64,000 nt of DNA. Origin: Histomonas meleagridis. Taxonomy: Eukaryota; Parabasalia; Tritrichomonadida; Dientamoebidae. Positions 58,507 through 64,000 of this stretch are shown here, one piece after another. How positions within the stretch are numbered: the first letter of the stretch is position 1; every line of letters starts with the position of its first letter. Where the stretch lies: assembly GCA_020186115.1 (NCBI GenBank), contig WSYJ01000020.1:62001-126000 (forward strand), written 5' to 3'. The notes under the pieces were generated by a model. That model had not been told where the DNA came from and searched no databases. It saw nothing but the letters and a program-made list of their open reading frames with translations. The translations under genes were made by a program, and so were the position numbers.

Positions 58507-61048
58507 TTAGCTTCTTTATGTCTTTATCTTAAGGAGTACTGTAACCGTTCTTGGGAATGAAATGAAAAAAAATGATCCTAAAATAATATGTAAACATTTT
58601 TGATATATGAGTTTATTGAATCAAATAAATATTTTCTAGTGAATAATTTGGTGAAGAAATATTTGATTTAAATAAATAATCAGAGGTCAAAAATTTTATC
58701 GAAAAAAACTCGACGTACTTTTATGGTAGATTTTATGCTATTCTCAATGAACCTAGTCTCATGTCTATAAGTCTAACCAATCTTAAGTTATTTTTTCGCG
58801 AACCTAACATGTTATTATTATAATTTTTATCGAGAAAAATAACATGTTATATCATATTTATTACTTTGAATACCTAGGTATTCAAAAAAAAAAAAAAAAC
58901 TATGTTTGGAAAATATGAGCTTCTGATATGTAAATGAATCATTATCACAAAGATACCCTATTAGCATGTGGTATTCCTAATAATATTTTTAGAAGTTTTA
59001 ATTACATTGAAGAATATATGACTGAACAATTAATGAGATAAGATATTGAACAAAATATGATTTCATTCATAAGCCTGTGCTCCACATGTTGCGTCTGCTA
59101 TTGCAAATATCAAAAATTGGAACACATGCTGCGGTCATATAAGATTCTGAGAAATATGAGAAGGGTATTATTAATTTTTCGAAATTAAATTTTAATCATT
59201 TTTCTGATTGAAGAAATATTGAAGAAAGTCACTACAAAGAAAAGATTAACTAATTAAATGATCATATTTCAAAATTCATTAAGAATAAAATTAATAAACA
59301 ACGAAACAAAAAAGGAAAGTGGTTGAAATGATAGTAGGTTGTATATTATATATATATCAAAAAGAATAAGATTTGATTTTGTTGGCTTAAAATAAAGATG
59401 GAATTTATTTATGATCGGTTTTTTCGATATTTTTACATAGGAGATTATTCAAATAACTTTTGATGCACGATGCAGTTCAATCATTGATGATTGGGCTTTT
59501 TATATATTGCTGCGAAAATAATTGTAGAAGCTGTAATTCCCAAATATATTCTATAGTTTTTATCTTGCCAACGGCCTATGGCAAATCCATAAAATTGAGC
59601 ATTCCTCAAAATATTTTTTATTTATTCTTTAATTGAAATAAATAATTTATGTACTTCACGTACTAAAATAGAACTTGATTGAAGTTCAATCAATCACTTA
59701 AGTATGTTAAAAATGGATGGCCATATAGAATAACAAAAACTTTCAGACGATAAATTGTTTTTGTTATAATATTTCATTCAATAATTCATTATTATCATCA
59801 TTTAAATCATCATAATTACGATACACTCTCACAGTGACCAGAAATATTTGAAATTGTATTTGAAATTTTTAGCCATTTTCTACATTTCGTGCAATAGAAA
59901 ATTTGTTTTTCTCTATTATTTCATGGATCAATATATTTGAGTATTTGATGCTTTAATATGAGTAAATTTTTCGATTTTTGTCTATTGTAGGTCTGACTGG
60001 ATTAGTAAATTCATCATAAGGAAGATCATGTAAATAGCCTTTTGATTGTGATATGATTAATGGCTTGATGTACGTTAAAATGTCATTTTTATTAAGGGTT
60101 CCCGAAAAAATTTTCTATCAAATTCTCCTATCGATAAGGAGAAAAAAATTTGATCAATGACGAAAATAGAAGTATCCATGTATCTGTGTCAAAGTATTGA
60201 AATTTGATACTTATTTCATTTTTGAAAAAGTGGAAATATGGCTCCAAGTATTTGGTGGTTGTAGTAGTGCACTATGGGTACCAGTATATTTTTTCCCTGT
60301 GCAAGACGGAACGAAAAACACACCTCGCAAATTTGGTATCCTCCTGACTCGAATGAGAATAATACAGGAACACTAGATTCTATGTAATTATCATAGACAC
60401 TTATTAAATTAAAAAATAAAAAAAATTAATACGTTCACAATTTTCAATATCGTTTGGCGGCTTCTTTTATGTTTCAAAATTTAAATGTTATTAATGCAGT
60501 AATTACTAGCTGAAGCTGACACAATATCATTAGCAAATGTTTCAACTGGAGCAAAAAATACATATAATTGATTATTTATTTATCTGTGCAGATTTGTATG
60601 TAATGATAAATTTAATCGATGTAGAAATTGAAATGAAAATTTCATAAGCTCGTTATAAATAAACATCATGATATTGAAAATTCTAAATTAATCGAAAATT
60701 GTGACCGAAATTATTTTTTTTTCATTTTTAAATACAAAAAGTGGCATGATGTGAATTTAAAATATGCATTTGAAATAATTCAAAAAGTTGAAAGTCAAAA
60801 AGTGCTCTTCTTTTGATTGCGACATTTTTGAATTTCTTCTCATTTCTACAATCATATGGTTAATTAGTTGATGATGTAAAATTAGTCATATAACTGGAAA
60901 ATGAGTGATTTTTCATACATCATTTGAATAATTAAGTATGCGGTGGTTTCGTTTTGATGTATTGGTATACAGATAAAATCGAAAGATTTATCTTAGTGTT
61001 TTAGTTCTTTTATCTTCCATATTCATTTAAAGCATTTTCGAGACGGTA
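58507..61048. other. AT-rich degraded region
   Basis: No intact gene is seen in 2.5 kb. A 12-bp inverted repeat TAACATGTTATT is present at about 58805 and 58839, an A run at about 58886, and scattered coding-like scraps such as HKPVLHMLRLLLQISKIGTH near 59080. Confidence 0.45.
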
Positions 61049-61408
61049 ATGAGAAAATTTAGAACAGTTACGAAAATAATAAACGGTTATAACAGTCGTT
61101 TTAAAAAAGGAAATAAAATCAATCCTGATCATCCAAGAATCATATATCAGGCATATCTCACATAGCCAAAAGGTTATGCCAAAGAATTATGTATAATATC
61201 GGAATATAAATTAACCAATATATACTCAGATAATAAATTCTAAGGTAATATTGAGAATCATTATGGAAACTAAATGAAAAAATGGTCACCACAAATGATT
61301 TCGATTGTCATTGACTATACAGAAAACATTAACACGCAGGTAACTCTAAAAGAACCTCGTGATATTATGGTTAATGATTTCTATTTCAACATTATGGAGC
61401 TATTTGAC
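61049..61408 (+). pseudogene. Decayed frame upstream of the polymerase
   Basis: A single frame from ATG 61049 with three stops (TAG and two TAA) keeps coding character throughout: MRKFRTVTKIINGYNSRFKK, NPDHPRIIYQAYLT, PKGYAKELCIISEYKLTNIY and MKKWSPQMISIVIDYTENIN. It ends where an AC microsatellite and the GC-rich cluster begin. It may be part of the same large element as the polymerase. The function is unknown. Confidence 0.35.
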
Positions 61409-61530
61409 ACACACACACACAAGTCCTGGCTAGCTTGGGTAGCACCCTGCGCTTTAGCCTACGGCTTGCTCTTCGGCGCCTTGCGCCTCGGTGTGTTGGT
61501 TCGCTCAGAGCTAGTCAAGCAAAACCACCC
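61409..61530. repeat. GC-rich cloverleaf-like hairpin cluster
   Basis: After an AC microsatellite (about 61408-61421) comes roughly 100 bp of strikingly GC-rich DNA. It holds CTAGCT (61430-61435) pairing with AGCTAG (61509-61514). Enclosed are GGGT-AGC-ACCC (61437-61447), AGCC-TAC-GGCT (61456-61466) and GGCGC-CTT-GCGCC (61475-61487), each with a 3-nt loop. The shape resembles a miniature cloverleaf. Confidence 0.6.
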
Positions 61531-61885
61531 TTTCAATTTATTATCAAAAAGTGAAAACAAAAACAATAATATCTTGTTATTTGATAGACATTAAAATATA
61601 TATTATAGATTGCAGAGCATAAAATTAAAAATAATTATGTGTTATATCATTATAATAACAATATTATTTGTATACATGTTGAAATAAAAAAAGGCATTTT
61701 TCTTAATAATTGCTCGTGGAATCAATTTTTATTTAAAAATATATTATAATAATCACAATATAGAGCATTTCAAACACTCAGAATGCTCATATTTTTCGTG
61801 TTGTTTTTGAGATATATCTATTTTAAAAATAAATTTAATTTTTAATGGTTTATTAGAAGAACGTTTAAATCCACTTTTTGATTTC

Positions 61886-62486
61886 ATGCAAGCAAATATC
61901 AAAATAATGGATTTGAGCAAACAAAATAAGCATTTAATGAAGGAAAACAAATACCTCAAGATGAGCATTGCTAAATTACAAAGTGATTTACAAGTTTTGC
62001 AAGACCAAAAGATGAATTTATTACTGGAGGTTCAAATGTACTCGAATATTGAGCAAAATTGGTTTCTTTCAGAATGTTTGAAAAATGATTGTCTTAGTTC
62101 TCACAGAAGATATTCTAATAAAATGATTAAATTTTGTGAAGCTTTATACATAATATCTCCCAAAGCTTATAAGTTACTTCGAGAAATAATTAAAATTCCA
62201 AGCAAAGCAATCTTATTCAAAAACTTTTCCAGTACCATTTCAAATATTAAAAATTCCTTTCTATCAAATGAATTGAATCAAAAATACATTTTAATTCAAA
62301 AGCTTTGTCTGTCACAAAAAATTCCAGTTTCAATCTCTATCGATGCAACAGTTGCATCACCTCATCCTTTGTTTACTCATGACAATGTTAATAATGTTTT
62401 TTTAATTCAAATTCAGCCAATATGTCATGATTTTAAGTGTATTCCTGTTTCTGTTATTCCTTCGAAAGGAGGACAAATGAACAATG
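61886..62486 (+). pseudogene. P-element-like transposase N-terminal fragment
   Basis: ATG 61886 opens a coiled coil (KQNKHLMKENKYLKMSIAKL) followed by HRRYSNKMIKFCEALYIISP, KAYKLLREIIKIPSKAILF and ISIDATVASPHPLFT. The YS...LY..SPKAY..LR...LPS pattern is that of P-element/THAP9-type transposases, and IDA could hold a catalytic Asp. The similarity ends near 62480, where the sequence runs directly into polymerase-like coding in another frame. Confidence 0.4.
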
Positions 62487-64000
62487 ATATGAAATTTCGG
62501 TTTTTAAAGGACCTAATTGTGGTGAAGATTTATTGAATTATTTACCAAATAGTTCAACAATATATTTCCATAATTTAGCTTATGATTCAAAATTAATAGC
62601 AAAATATGGTATTAAAAAATCAACTATTAAAGGGACAAAGGTATTATCAATGGATGTAGAATTTAACAAAAAAATAATTTACTTTAGAGACACTTTACCA
62701 ATATTAACTTGTAAACTTAAGTTATTGCCTTCAATGTTTGGAATTGAAGGTGTTAAAAAAGAAATATTCCCCTATCGTTATTACACTTTACAACGATTAG
62801 AGTCAGGGGTAGGTTTAATTGATGAAGCAGGCATTTACGAGGATAAGCCTTGAAATGAAAACAATTATACAGAATTCTTTAATAACATTATCAACATTGA
62901 TGAAGCCACTTTTAATATGTGGGAACATGCGATCTTTTATTGTAGACAAGACGTAAGAATATTACGTGAAGGCTTTAATCGTTTTTGCTTAGGCTTTCAA
63001 GAATCATTCGATATTTTATTTTTTCATTATTTATCAATATCATCTTTAGCTAATGCAGTATTTACACAAAAAGTTTATTCAACAAACAATAATTTATTCC
63101 AAGTTGGGGGTCATGTTAGACACTTTATAGCCAGAGCAGTTTATGGTGGAAGATGCATGACTGCATATAATAAAAAGTGGCACATTAAAGAAGAATTATG
63201 TGACTTTGATGTTGTATCATTATACCCATCAGCAATGGCTAGAATAAGTGTCATTAACGGACTTCCAAAAGTAATTAAAGAAGAACAATTAAATCTAAAT
63301 TATTTAAATAATAATACTAACGCTTATGTAGTTGAAATCATCATTACTAAAGTCAGAAAACATTACCCATTCCTATTAATAGTACAAAGAATTAATGAAT
63401 TAAATTTAAATGATAATAATAATATTACTGAAGACAACCCCGTTACTATGGTTGTTGATAATATAGACGATTTAATTTAATATCAACAAATTCAATTTAA
63501 ATTAGTAAGAGGTTATTACTGGGATGAGGGTTATGATTCCACAATTCAAAATGTAATCAAAGATATATTTCAAAAACGTGTGGAATACAAACAACAAAAT
63601 AACCCTCTCCAACAAATATACAAATTAATTATGAATAGTTGTTACGGCAAAACAATTGAAAAGCCGATCAACAAGGAATGGAAGTACTTGACAAAAGGTA
63701 CTCGGGCAGATAACTATGCCATAGAGAATTACTTTCGAATAATAAAAAGAATTCTGATTAATGATTCTAATATAAAATCATTTGATATAAAGCGTCCTAT
63801 AGATAAGCATTTTAACTTATCGTTGTTAGGCGTTCAAATATTAAGCATGTCAAAAAGAATCATGAACGAAGTGATGTGCTTAGCATATGACATTGGCTGT
63901 AAAATTTTTTATCAAGATACAGACTCAATGCATATAGTAAAATCGGATTTACCTAAATTAGAAACAGCCTTCGAGGCTAAATATAATAGAAAACTAATAG
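62487..64000 (+). pseudogene. Maverick/Polinton-type protein-primed DNA polymerase B, partial
   Basis: One frame to the window edge carries family-B motifs in order: ExoII FHNLAYD (about 62567), ExoIII YCRQD (62938-62952), Pol A DFDVVSLYPS (63202-63231), Pol B KLIMNSCYG (63622-63648) and Pol C YQDTDS (63910-63927). The motif set and spacing fit the protein-primed polymerase of Maverick/Polinton elements, abundant in trichomonads. It is broken by TGA at 62851 and TAA at 63478 and lacks the ExoI region, where a P-element-like fragment abuts. The rest lies beyond the window. Confidence 0.85.

Noticed and set aside
1-64000. CRISPR array or bacterial operon structure
   Set aside because: No regular direct repeats with unique spacers of that kind are present; the only regular array is the coding ankyrin/spacer repeat, and the gene content is eukaryotic.

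Overview
The window reads as nuclear DNA of a parabasalid (trichomonad) protist, probably close to Tritrichomonas or Trichomonas. It is very AT-rich, and almost all genes are uninterrupted open frames with short intergenic gaps. Several stop codons overlap or abut a UAAA-type poly(A) signal, and a few starts carry a TCA-type initiator a few bases upstream. The gene content is also typical: a BspA-like leucine-rich surface protein, a DUF3447/ankyrin-type protein, an initiator-binding-domain (IBD) transcription factor, mariner elements and a Maverick/Polinton-type DNA polymerase B. The species is inferred from these features, not proven.

Bases 1-47,370 form the gene-dense part, on both strands. 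In order they hold: a WD40 propeller fused to an importin-beta-like solenoid (-); a BTB-like protein (-); an ankyrin gene whose last repeats are separated by AT-rich spacers; a dead mariner; a 1366-residue alpha-solenoid; a BspA-like surface protein; an acidic Ser-rich protein (-) divergent from a PP1-type phosphatase; an IBD protein; Rab11 (-); a triple ubiquitin-like protein with an SDK-repeat tail (-) divergent from a Pro-rich protein; a BTB protein; an SGT-like co-chaperone; a broken MLF-like gene; a surface glycosidase-like protein (-); an NCoR-type SANT protein (-); a TPR protein; a polytopic membrane protein (-); a DENN protein with twelve IQ motifs (-); an amino-acid transporter; an armadillo-like protein; a lipid-anchored CK1 kinase (-) divergent from a POLE4-like histone-fold protein; a UAS-UBX protein; PheRS beta (-); and Mediator subunit 4. 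Several genes are divergent pairs with 60-110 bp shared promoters, some holding palindromes or AACGTT motifs.

From about 47.4 kb to the end no intact gene remains. This is a graveyard of mobile elements: two adjacent tyrosine-recombinase pseudogenes, the second split by a mariner; a TIR-bounded 650-bp element with a tRNA-like stretch; a hairpin cluster; a 1.6-kb pogo-like element with perfect 30-bp terminal inverted repeats but a broken transposase; decayed frames of unknown type; a GC-rich cloverleaf-like cluster; and a P-element-like fragment joined to a truncated, twice-interrupted Maverick-type polymerase that runs off the right edge.

The least explained structure is at 7,031-7,990. Six well-preserved ankyrin modules of about 30 codons recur every 170-190 bp, separated by spacers lacking GT...AG signals. 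Four of the five spacers between modules are 80-83 nt and share one length phase. Either these are unconventional introns or the gene is a decaying array. Several start coordinates below use the first in-frame ATG instead of a longer open frame beginning at TTG.
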